Part shown: positions 17,206 to 23,853 of the stretch, in pieces
Numbering within the stretch: position 1 is the stretch's first letter
How the letters are laid out: each line of letters begins with the position of its first letter
Source of the DNA: Rhodospirillaceae bacterium
Lineage (GTDB): Bacteria > Pseudomonadota > Alphaproteobacteria > Rhodospirillales > Rhodospirillaceae
Direction: 5' to 3'
DNA: 23,853 nucleotides
Assembly (NCBI GenBank): GCA_002691085.1
Contig: NZGX01000004.1
Location: forward strand, 1 to 23,853
Notes under the pieces: generated by a model
Database searches by the model: none
What the model saw: only the letters and a program-made list of their open reading frames with translations
Told to the model about the DNA's origin: nothing
Program-made: the position numbers and the translations under genes

Positions 17206-18714
17206 TTATGTAACATCAGGTAAGATACTGATTATATCCTCAGCAATCAAACTCTTTCCTATTAAATTTCCAGCATTATTATGCACCCATACTCCTACCC
17301 TACAAGCATCAAGCACAATCATTCCTTGAGCAATTAATCCTCCAATAATACCTGCTAAAACATCGCCAGATCCAGCTGTTGCAAGATTTAGAGGTGCGTT
17401 ATATGAAAAATACATTTCTGAAGTTGAATCAGCAATTATAGTATCGTTCCCTTTTAAAACTATTGTTGCATTAGATAAAAAAGATGCTTTCATTACAGCA
17501 TCAGGCTTTGAAAATTTTTTAAATTCTTCTCCAAATAATCTGTAAAATTCACCTTCATGTGGAGTAATTACTATTTTAGATTTCATATTACGAGTCACTT
17601 GTATAAAATTGTCTAAATCACCTTCAAAACAAGTTAATGCATCAGCATCCAATACTATATTTGGAATAGGTTTCATAATTCTTGATAAGTTTTGTATTAT
17701 TTCTTTTAGTAAAACCTTATCTCCAAAACCTGGACCGATAATAATTGAATTAGGTTTAATTTTTACTAAGTTTGACTCAAATTTTTCAAAATGAAAAAAT
17801 GACTCACTAGGCCTAAAGACACTTCCTAAAATATTTGATATATAAATATTCCTAGTCTTTTCAGGAGCAACTATTGTAACCATTCCTGCACCAATTCTCC
17901 TAGCAGCTTGAGCTGCAAGTATGGACGCACCACTCATACCGTGAGCACCAAAAATTATTGAATGACCGCGTTTATATTTATGATCTTTTATACTCTTTTT
18001 TATAAATTTTGATTTATCTAAGTTGTTCAAAAAAGTTTTGTTATCTAAAACCTTAAGAACATCGTCCGGGATACCAATATCATCAACAATAATATCTCCG
18101 CAAAAATCTTTTCCAGGTAATAAAAAATGACCTCGCTTTGGTCTAAAAAAGGTAACCGTAAGATCTGATCTAATTGCTCCACCCATTAAACTCCCTGTAT
18201 CGCAATTTATACCGCTTGGAATATCAATTGAAATAATTGGGAGTTTTAATTTCATAAGATGAGAAAATATCTCTAATATTTTATTATCTAAATTCCTTGA
18301 TAAACCTGACCCAAAAAAAGCATCTACAAACAGATCACCCCATGGTAATTGATCTTTATTGATAGAAACAGCATTGCCTCCAGAATTAAGAAACTTTTGA
18401 AGACTTCGACTAGCTACTCCCTTAATCTTATCAACATCATTTAATAATAATACTTTTACTGGCCAGCCTTGGGCTAATAATAACCTAGCAACTACAAAGC
18501 CGTCTCCACCATTATTTCCTGGACCACATAAAATAATGACCCTGCATCTTTTCCAATATTTTTTTATTGCTAATACAACCTTTAACCCCGCAGACTCCAT
18601 AAGCTGGTCTTCAGAAATTCCTCTCTTAACAGCTTCAGCCTCTGCTCTAAGCATATCTTTAGATTTAAGAATATCGTACTTATTATGAGCATTAAGGTTA
18701 TTGAATGTATACAT
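17206..18714 (-). CDS. nnr: Bifunctional NAD(P)H-hydrate epimerase / ADP-dependent NAD(P)H-hydrate dehydratase
   Basis: Metabolite-repair enzyme that restores damaged (hydrated) NADH and NADPH. The N-terminal YjeF epimerase domain (about residues 14–225) shows LMESAG, CGPGNNGGDGFVVARLL (63–79), DAFFGSGLSR (131–140) and IDIPSGINCDTG (163–174). The C-terminal ribokinase-like dehydratase domain (about 240–500) shows GHSIIFGAHGMSGA, VLDADALTCFEG, VITPHEGEF and the nucleotide-binding AGSGDVLAGIIGGLIAQG. Both halves look intact and 502 residues is the usual length. There is no Shine-Dalgarno before ATG 18714; a TATAAT ends exactly six bases before it, so a leaderless message is possible. It is divergent from cysK with 102 bp between them. 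Confidence 0.93.
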   Translation of the reverse strand: MYTFNNLNAHNKYDILKSKDMLRAEAEAVKRGISEDQLMESAGLKVVLAIKKYWKRCRVIILCGPGNNGGDGFVVARLLLAQGWPVKVLLLNDVDKIKGVASRSLQKFLNSGGNAVSINKDQLPWGDLFVDAFFGSGLSRNLDNKILEIFSHLMKLKLPIISIDIPSGINCDTGSLMGGAIRSDLTVTFFRPKRGHFLLPGKDFCGDIIVDDIGIPDDVLKVLDNKTFLNNLDKSKFIKKSIKDHKYKRGHSIIFGAHGMSGASILAAQAARRIGAGMVTIVAPEKTRNIYISNILGSVFRPSESFFHFEKFESNLVKIKPNSIIIGPGFGDKVLLKEIIQNLSRIMKPIPNIVLDADALTCFEGDLDNFIQVTRNMKSKIVITPHEGEFYRLFGEEFKKFSKPDAVMKASFLSNATIVLKGNDTIIADSTSEMYFSYNAPLNLATAGSGDVLAGIIGGLIAQGMIVLDACRVGVWVHNNAGNLIGKSLIAEDIISILPDVT

Positions 18715-18816
18715 TTGAATATTATAATGATTAAAATTTTCAATTTATATATTTTTATTCTATAACATTGGATATATTTTATCTTTCAAATTTTAAATAT
18801 TTTATTAGGTAATGAA

Positions 18817-19809
18817 ATGATTAATAACGTTTTCTCAGACACACTTCATGCAGTAGGAAATACACCCCTAATTAAGTTAAAATGGGCTTCTTCAGTATCT
18901 GGATGTAATATTTATGGAAAAGCTGAATTCATGAATCCTGGAGGTTCAGTTAAAGATAGAGCTGCATTATTTATGATTAAAGATGCTGAAAAAAAGAAAT
19001 TAATTAAGCCAGGCGATACATTAATTGAAGCAACTGCTGGAAATACTGGGATTGGACTAACACTCATTGGAAACGCAATGGGATACAAATCATTAATCGT
19101 AATAGCAAATAACCAAAGTCAAGAAAAAAAGGATACACTAATAGCCTGCGGTGCAAAATTAAAAGAAGTACCGCCGGTTCCATATACAGATCCAAATAAT
19201 TATATACATGTTGCAAAAAGATTAGCAACTGATAATGGCGGTTATTTTTGCAATCAATTTGACAACTTAGCTAATAGAGAAGCTCATATAGTTACAACAG
19301 GTCCAGAAATCATTAACGGCCTTGAGGGTAATATCGATGCTTTTACAACTTCAGTCGGCACAGGAGGAACACTCGCAGGTGTATCAATAGCTTTAAAGAA
19401 AAAAAATAAAAATATATTAACAATAGCTGCTGATCCAGAAGGATCAGTTATATTTGATTTTATAAAAAAAGGGAAATTAACCTCAAGTGGGAATTCGATA
19501 ACTGAGGGCATTGGACAAGGGAGAATCACAAAAAACTTTGAGGCTTCACCTGTTGATGATGCCGAAAAGATTACAGACAGCGAAGCATTAAATGTAATAT
19601 ACAATATGGTTCAACATGATGGCTTAATTATGGGAGGTTCAACTGGTATAAATGTTGCTTCAGCAATTAAAGTTGGAAAAAAACTTAAGCCTAATTCAAA
19701 TATAGTTACTATTTTATGTGACTACGGTACGAGATATCAAAGTAAAATTTATAATATAAATTTTTTACAAGATAATAATCTCCCTATTCCTCCATGGCTT
19801 GAAGAATAA
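18817..19809 (+). CDS. cysK: Cysteine synthase A (O-acetylserine sulfhydrylase)
   Basis: PLP-dependent enzyme making cysteine from O-acetylserine and sulfide in the cytosol. The PLP lysine is K46 in NPGGSVKDR. The substrate loop TAGNTG is at 72–77, the phosphate-binding SVGTGGTLAG at 179–188 and the ring-contacting serine S275 in GGSTG. VPPVPYTDPNNY (118–129) is a feature of the cysteine-synthase branch common in alphaproteobacteria. At 330 residues it is a single catalytic domain without a CBS domain, so cystathionine beta-synthase is unlikely. AGGT precedes the ATG at good spacing. It heads the plus-strand cluster, 18 bp before the sulfurtransferase gene. A weak TTCAAT–16–TATAAC pair at 18739–18766 could be its promoter. 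Confidence 0.93.
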   Translation: MINNVFSDTLHAVGNTPLIKLKWASSVSGCNIYGKAEFMNPGGSVKDRAALFMIKDAEKKKLIKPGDTLIEATAGNTGIGLTLIGNAMGYKSLIVIANNQSQEKKDTLIACGAKLKEVPPVPYTDPNNYIHVAKRLATDNGGYFCNQFDNLANREAHIVTTGPEIINGLEGNIDAFTTSVGTGGTLAGVSIALKKKNKNILTIAADPEGSVIFDFIKKGKLTSSGNSITEGIGQGRITKNFEASPVDDAEKITDSEALNVIYNMVQHDGLIMGGSTGINVASAIKVGKKLKPNSNIVTILCDYGTRYQSKIYNINFLQDNNLPIPPWLEE

Positions 19810-19827
19810 TATGGCCCTTTATACCCT

Positions 19828-20676
19828 ATGGAAAGTAATATGTTAGTTAATACAAATTGGTTATCTAAGAATTACAATGATAATAATTTAATCATACTAG
19901 ATGCGTCCTACTATGTTGATGGTGGAACTATAAAAGCTAAAAAATTATACGAAGCAAATCATATTCCAAATGCAATTTTCTTTGACATAGATAAAATTGC
20001 AGATTTAGAATCTAACCTTCCACATACAATGCCATCAAAATCTTTTTTTTCAAATAAAGTTGGGGAGCTTGGTATCAGCAAAGATAATAATATAATTATT
20101 TATGATTCTGCTAATGGTGTATCTGCAGCATCACGTGCTTGGTGGATGTTTAAAGCATTTGGGCATAATAACGTCTCTATCCTTGATGGTGGAATAGTTA
20201 AATGGAAATCCGAAAATCTTCCAGTTAATGATTTACCTGTTATATACAGAAAAAAAAAATATAAATCTAGTCAAGATGCAAATAAGTTCATAGCGACTAA
20301 AGAAGATATACTTAATAATATAGGGAATAGTAAATTCAAAGTTCTAGACGCAAGAAGCCCCGGAAGATTCTATGGAAAAGAAGTTGAACCAAGGCCAAAT
20401 TTAAGATCAGGCCATATTCCTAAAAGTATAAACGTCCACTATTCAGAACTTATTGATAAAAAAATTGGAATATTTAAATCTGAGACTGAGATTAAAAATA
20501 TATTTAAAGAAAAAAACTTAAATATTAGTGATGAAATAATTGCATCTTGTGGATCAGGAGTAACAGCATGTGCCCTTGCATTTTGCCTTTATTTAATTGG
20601 AAAAAATAATACCTATATTTATGATGGATCCTGGGTAGAATGGGGTAGTGATGAAAAATTACCAATAGAAAAATGA
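19828..20676 (+). CDS. sseA: 3-mercaptopyruvate sulfurtransferase (two rhodanese domains)
   Basis: Transfers sulfur from 3-mercaptopyruvate to an acceptor thiol or cyanide. Two rhodanese domains are visible, inactive at about residues 5–135 and catalytic at about 155–280. The catalytic cysteine is C241 in CGSGVTA, the mercaptopyruvate-type loop; thiosulfate rhodaneses have CRKGVT instead. Other family landmarks are SRAWWMFKAFGH (102–113), LDGG (119–122) and DARSPGRFYGKE (174–185). The first ATG has no Shine-Dalgarno; the ATG at 19840 (residue 5) has GGAAAG just upstream and may be the true start. It lies between cysK and the AhpD-like gene with gaps of 18 and 9 bp, so it is probably co-transcribed. 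Mercaptopyruvate derives from cysteine, linking it to cysK. Confidence 0.92.
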   Translation: MESNMLVNTNWLSKNYNDNNLIILDASYYVDGGTIKAKKLYEANHIPNAIFFDIDKIADLESNLPHTMPSKSFFSNKVGELGISKDNNIIIYDSANGVSAASRAWWMFKAFGHNNVSILDGGIVKWKSENLPVNDLPVIYRKKKYKSSQDANKFIATKEDILNNIGNSKFKVLDARSPGRFYGKEVEPRPNLRSGHIPKSINVHYSELIDKKIGIFKSETEIKNIFKEKNLNISDEIIASCGSGVTACALAFCLYLIGKNNTYIYDGSWVEWGSDEKLPIEK

Positions 20677-20685
20677 TGGAAAAAA

Positions 20686-21255
20686 ATGACACGAATTAAG
20701 CCATTATCATTTGAAGAACTTGATAATAAATTTAAAAAAAAATTAAATAATGCAAAGTCTATAATGGGATACACACCTAATGACGGCCTCACATTAGCAA
20801 GAATCCCTGGCTTAATTGAAGGTTTAAATAAATTAACTTTTTCGATCTATGGTGATGATGGTTATGTATCAAATGAAATAAAGTATCTAATTTCTATACT
20901 TAGTAGTATAAAGTCAGGATCTGGGTATTGTTCTGCTCATACAGTTCACGGGGCTAGCAAATTAGGAATTGATAAAAATAAAATTGAGAATATAAAGAAT
21001 TTTAAGAAATCAGATTTATTTTCTAATAAAGAGAAAGCTGCTCTAAGTATTGTAGAGGAAGCAAACCAAATACCAATAAATGTAAGCAATAGAGCCTTTA
21101 GTGCATTAAGACTTTATTTTGACGATAACCAAATATGTGAAATTATTGCAGTAATAAGTCTCTTTGGATTCTTAAATAAATGGAACGGAATTATGAAAAC
21201 AGAATTAGAAGTTATTCCTAAAAGTATTTTTGAAAAATATGAATTTAAGAAATAA
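20686..21255 (+). CDS. Carboxymuconolactone decarboxylase / AhpD-like family protein
   Basis: A 189-residue all-helical protein of the CMD/AhpD superfamily, whose members include alkylhydroperoxidases and uncharacterised peroxidase-related enzymes. The core is E64-IKYLISILSS, then SGYCSAHTVHGA (79–90), and a second half (SNKEKAALSIVEEAN, then IAVISLFGFLNKWNGIM) that packs into the CMD fold. The usual active-site pattern is C-x-x-C-x-x-H; here the first cysteine position is S79, while C82 and H85 are kept, with an extra H88. A classical disulfide-forming peroxidase cycle using this CxxC pair is therefore doubtful. It sits 9 bp after the sulfurtransferase gene and 7 bp before modB. Exact function unknown. 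Confidence 0.8.
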   Translation: MTRIKPLSFEELDNKFKKKLNNAKSIMGYTPNDGLTLARIPGLIEGLNKLTFSIYGDDGYVSNEIKYLISILSSIKSGSGYCSAHTVHGASKLGIDKNKIENIKNFKKSDLFSNKEKAALSIVEEANQIPINVSNRAFSALRLYFDDNQICEIIAVISLFGFLNKWNGIMKTELEVIPKSIFEKYEFKK

Positions 21256-21262
21256 ACATTAA

Positions 21263-21955
21263 ATGTTTGGCTTGACAGAGATAGAGTTGAATGCGTTGCG
21301 TTTAAGCTTTAAGGTGACTATATGGGGAATGATATTTACCTTTCCTATTGCTCTATTTACAGCGTGGTTATTATCAAGAAAAGAATTTATCGGGAAAAGT
21401 TTTCTAAATGCCTTTGTTCATATACCACTTGTCGTCCCTCCTGTAGTAATCGGTTATTTTTTAATTTTACTTCTCGGCCGTGAGGGTTATTTAGGTAGAC
21501 TATTATATGAATTCTTTGGATTAACCCTCATATTTACATGGCAGGGTGCTGCTATTGCTGCATCAATTGTTTCATTTCCTCTATTTGTAAGACCCATAAG
21601 ACAGGCATTTGAAATGATTGATCCTGCACTTGAAGAGGCCGCATCAAGTCTGGGAGCAAATCAAAAACAAAAATTTATATATTTAATCTTACCAATTATA
21701 ATGCCTGGAATTATTACTGGTGCTATATTATTTATAGCACGTGCATTAGGAGAGTTTGGAGCAACTATTACATTTGCTTCAAATATCATTGGCCTGACTC
21801 AAACTCTTCCACTGGCAATTTATCAAGCAACAATTACGCCTGATGGTGATAAAATTGCAATTAGATTGATTATTATATCTTTAACACTAGCCTTCTCGTC
21901 ATTACTATTATCTGAATATTTATCAAAAAAGTATTATAGCAAAATAAAAGATTAA
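21263..21955 (+). CDS. modB: Molybdate ABC transporter permease ModB
   Basis: Inner-membrane permease of a molybdate-type ABC importer. The 230-residue protein has about five or six hydrophobic helices and the CysT/ModB permease signature. The cytoplasmic EAA loop (EEAASSLGANQKQKFIYLIL, residues 124–143) docks on the ATPase. The opening ALRLSFKVTIWG, the HIPLVVPPVVIGYFLILLLG stretch (53–72) and ARALGEFGATITFASNI (159–175) are typical of ModB. Length is the family norm. The start lacks a clear Shine-Dalgarno but aligns with other ModB proteins and lies 7 bp after the upstream gene. Tungstate or another oxyanion cannot be excluded as substrate because no binding protein is visible. Confidence 0.92.
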   Translation: MFGLTEIELNALRLSFKVTIWGMIFTFPIALFTAWLLSRKEFIGKSFLNAFVHIPLVVPPVVIGYFLILLLGREGYLGRLLYEFFGLTLIFTWQGAAIAASIVSFPLFVRPIRQAFEMIDPALEEAASSLGANQKQKFIYLILPIIMPGIITGAILFIARALGEFGATITFASNIIGLTQTLPLAIYQATITPDGDKIAIRLIIISLTLAFSSLLLSEYLSKKYYSKIKD

Positions 21956-21959
21956 TCCT

Positions 21960-23099
21960 ATGTTGTTAGTAAAAACAGAATTTAAATATAAAGATTCTTC
22001 GAAAGACTTCAAACTCAGCGCTTCTTTCAAAACCTCCTCAAAGGGTGTGACTGCAATTTATGGTCCTTCAGGCTCAGGAAAAACAACTTTATTTAGAATA
22101 ATCTCAGGATTGATTAAAGGCTCAGAAGAGTTAATAACTCTTAATAATGAAATAATTTGTAATTCTAAAGATAATAAATGGACTCCACCTCATGAAAGAG
22201 GTATTGGTTATGTTTTTCAAGATGTAAGATTATTTCCACATTTAAATGTGAAAAACAATCTAACATTTGTGTCAAAATTAAAAAAAAAATCAAATTTAGA
22301 AACAATATCAATAAATACAATCGTAGAATCCTTAAATATAGAAAAACTACTATATAAAAAAGTTCATCACTTATCGGGAGGAGAAAAAAAACTTGTTGCT
22401 ATAGGTAGAGCTCTAATGATGAAACCTAAAATCTTATTATTAGATGAGCCTTTAGGTGGGCTTGATGTAGAAAGAAAGAGAAATATTATACCTTACTTAG
22501 ATGAATTATGTACGAATTTAAATATACCAATACTTTATATTTCACACAATATAAATGAAATAAAAAAATTGGCCAATTGGATTATTACAATGAAAGATGG
22601 TAAAGTTAATTCTTTTGGAAGCATTGAAGAAGTAACAGGAAGAATAGACCTATCACATATAACAGAAGGAAAAAAAACTAAAACAATTCTCAAAACGAAA
22701 ATAATAAACCACGAGCAGGAAAATAACTTAACTATTTTAGAAATTGGAAATCAAAAACTTTCTATCCCACTTATTAATAAAGAAATAAACAGTCTGGTAA
22801 AAATCGAAATAAGACCACAAGATGTGGGTGTCGCTTTAAGCAAGCCCAAAGATGTAAGTTTTTTAAATATACTATTGGGAACAGTTAGTGTTATTATTAG
22901 CAATGAGAATAATACATATATTGATATACAAATTAATGTTGGATCAGAAGAAAAACCAAAGTTTATATGGTCAAAAATTACAAAATTTGCTGAGAGAAAC
23001 CTTAAGATAAAGAAAGGGAATAGTGTTTATATACTACTCAAGACTATGTCGATAAAGATCAATAACACAAGCATTAAAAAAATTATTAACTCTCATTAA
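21960..23099 (+). CDS. modC: Molybdate ABC transporter ATP-binding protein ModC
   Basis: Cytoplasmic ATPase of the ModB importer. In the 379-residue protein Walker A is GPSGSGKT (35–42), the Q-loop region GYVFQDVRLFPHLNV (83–97) is characteristic of ModC, the ABC signature is LSGGEKKLVAIGRAL (138–152), Walker B is ILLLDEPLGGLD (158–169) and the switch histidine is H196. A C-terminal regulatory part (about 225–379) contains a TOBE/Mop-like fold (NSLVKIEIRPQDVGVALSKP, residues 274–293), which binds molybdate in known ModC proteins. The C-terminal part is lysine/asparagine-rich. It begins 4 bp after modB without a clear Shine-Dalgarno, so translation is probably coupled. It ends 3 bp from a convergent gene. 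Confidence 0.92.
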   Translation: MLLVKTEFKYKDSSKDFKLSASFKTSSKGVTAIYGPSGSGKTTLFRIISGLIKGSEELITLNNEIICNSKDNKWTPPHERGIGYVFQDVRLFPHLNVKNNLTFVSKLKKKSNLETISINTIVESLNIEKLLYKKVHHLSGGEKKLVAIGRALMMKPKILLLDEPLGGLDVERKRNIIPYLDELCTNLNIPILYISHNINEIKKLANWIITMKDGKVNSFGSIEEVTGRIDLSHITEGKKTKTILKTKIINHEQENNLTILEIGNQKLSIPLINKEINSLVKIEIRPQDVGVALSKPKDVSFLNILLGTVSVIISNENNTYIDIQINVGSEEKPKFIWSKITKFAERNLKIKKGNSVYILLKTMSIKINNTSIKKIINSH

Positions 23100-23102
23100 T
23101 AA

Positions 23103-23853
23103 TTAATTTTCACTTTCATCATCTAATATACAATAATTTACTTCTTCATCATTACTTATTGAATCTACCCCACCTAGAATTGTATTCAAATGGCTGAGAT
23201 GAGATTGATTTGTCTTTGGAAAAGAATAAATACTGTGCTTAAGTCCAAGAGATAAAATCATTTCAGTAGTTTTATAACCAGTTCTCATAGGCTCTATAAC
23301 AGGAATATCAACAGATTTAGATATTTTATCAGCTACTTTAGCCATACAAGTACAACCAAGTAAAATAGCCTCAGCACCATCTTCACTTATAGCTAATTCA
23401 ATTTCATGTATGATATCCTTAACAGTTGGAGAGTTGGATGAATTCATGTGATTAATTGAATTTGATGCTGAATTTATTGCCGAAATACTATCATCTCTTA
23501 GGATATTTCTAATTGATACACATTTACTATTCTGTCCAGAATTTAATAATCTTTCTTGATAAATGAAATTAAGTTTTGGAGGCCATAATGTTACAATTGA
23601 AAAGTTTTTTGCTAGATTAGAAGAAACTGACATAGAGGCTTCTCCAGCTCCCACTACAACTATATCTAATGCAGATCGAATAGAATCAATTCCATAATCA
23701 CCAAAAGTATTTATGAAAACAGCATCAAAACCAGAAGCTTGAGCTGCGATTGCTGTTTCAATATAAGAGATACTTGTTATTGATCGATCAAAGTGTGTAA
23801 AGGGAAAGTTTACGATTCTATTTTCTAATAGCTCAATAGAGAAACTCTCACCT
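23103..23853 (-). CDS. Asp/Glu/hydantoin racemase superfamily protein, 5' end outside the window
   Basis: The minus-strand frame is open to the right edge, giving 249 visible residues; roughly 35–40 N-terminal residues are probably missing. A GTG at 23654 lies inside a conserved strand (DIVVVGAGEASM) and is not a plausible start. Visible family blocks are AIAAQASGFDAVFINTFGD (34–52 region), GAGEASM (68–74), EAILLGCTCM (161–170) and IPVIEP (183–188). Racemases use two cysteines. The second is present (C167), but the first position, usually CFGD, is T49 in NTFGD. It may be a decarboxylase, lyase or isomerase relative, or an altered racemase. The substrate is unknown. Confidence 0.8.
   Translation of the reverse strand, partial: GESFSIELLENRIVNFPFTHFDRSITSISYIETAIAAQASGFDAVFINTFGDYGIDSIRSALDIVVVGAGEASMSVSSNLAKNFSIVTLWPPKLNFIYQERLLNSGQNSKCVSIRNILRDDSISAINSASNSINHMNSSNSPTVKDIIHEIELAISEDGAEAILLGCTCMAKVADKISKSVDIPVIEPMRTGYKTTEMILSLGLKHSIYSFPKTNQSHLSHLNTILGGVDSISNDEEVNYCILDDESEN

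Noticed and set aside
18715..18816. Riboswitch upstream of cysK
   Set aside because: The 102-bp divergent spacer is almost pure A/T with no conserved core sequence or stable stems such as those of SAM or molybdenum-cofactor riboswitches.
23103..23654. Short version of the racemase-type gene starting at GTG 23654
   Set aside because: The same frame continues upstream to the window edge with conserved family motifs (QASGFDAVFIN, NTFGD), so the gene is truncated by the window rather than starting here.

Overview
The window is strongly A+T-rich and almost fully coding. It looks like part of the chromosome of a free-living, streamlined alphaproteobacterium of the kind found in marine plankton. 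This rests on three things seen here: the gene order tRNA-Leu–tig–clpP–clpX–lon–hup–tRNA-Val–nuoABCDEFGHIJK, which is the classic alphaproteobacterial arrangement; alphaproteobacterial-style ClpX, NuoG and NuoE; and very short intergenic spaces. The genus cannot be fixed from this sequence alone.

Region 1 (1–9046, minus strand) is the respiratory complex I operon. It runs nuoA to nuoJ, and the first 11 codons of nuoK lie at the left edge. Junctions are very tight (ATGA and TAATG overlaps, or abutting genes). Every iron-sulfur ligand set I looked for is present, so this should be a functional proton-pumping NADH:quinone oxidoreductase.

Region 2 (9280–17109, minus strand) carries an aspartate dehydrogenase-like gene, tRNA-Val(UAC), the DNA-binding protein HU, the Lon protease, ClpX, ClpP, trigger factor and tRNA-Leu(UAG). 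It is a protein folding and turnover block. The aspartate dehydrogenase gene is the one unexpected insertion, sitting between tRNA-Val and nuoA. For several genes the best start lies downstream of the longest reading frame: nuoD, nuoC, nuoB, clpX, clpP and tig all have a GTG or TTG at the longest start and a good Shine-Dalgarno in front of an inner codon.

Region 3 (17206–23853) is the accessory part. A bifunctional NAD(P)HX repair enzyme on the minus strand is divergent from a compact plus-strand cluster: cysteine synthase, 3-mercaptopyruvate sulfurtransferase, a carboxymuconolactone decarboxylase/AhpD-like protein, ModB permease and ModC ATPase. The gaps in this cluster are only 4–18 bp, so it is probably one operon joining cysteine/sulfane-sulfur chemistry to molybdate-type oxyanion import. 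No binding protein (modA) is visible. The window ends inside a convergent minus-strand gene of the Asp/Glu/hydantoin racemase superfamily, in which the first catalytic cysteine position appears to be threonine.

I see no mobile element, CRISPR array, prophage or clearly novel multi-gene system. The most interesting material is the sulfur/molybdate operon, the cysteine-altered racemase homologue and AhpD-like protein, and the inserted aspartate dehydrogenase.
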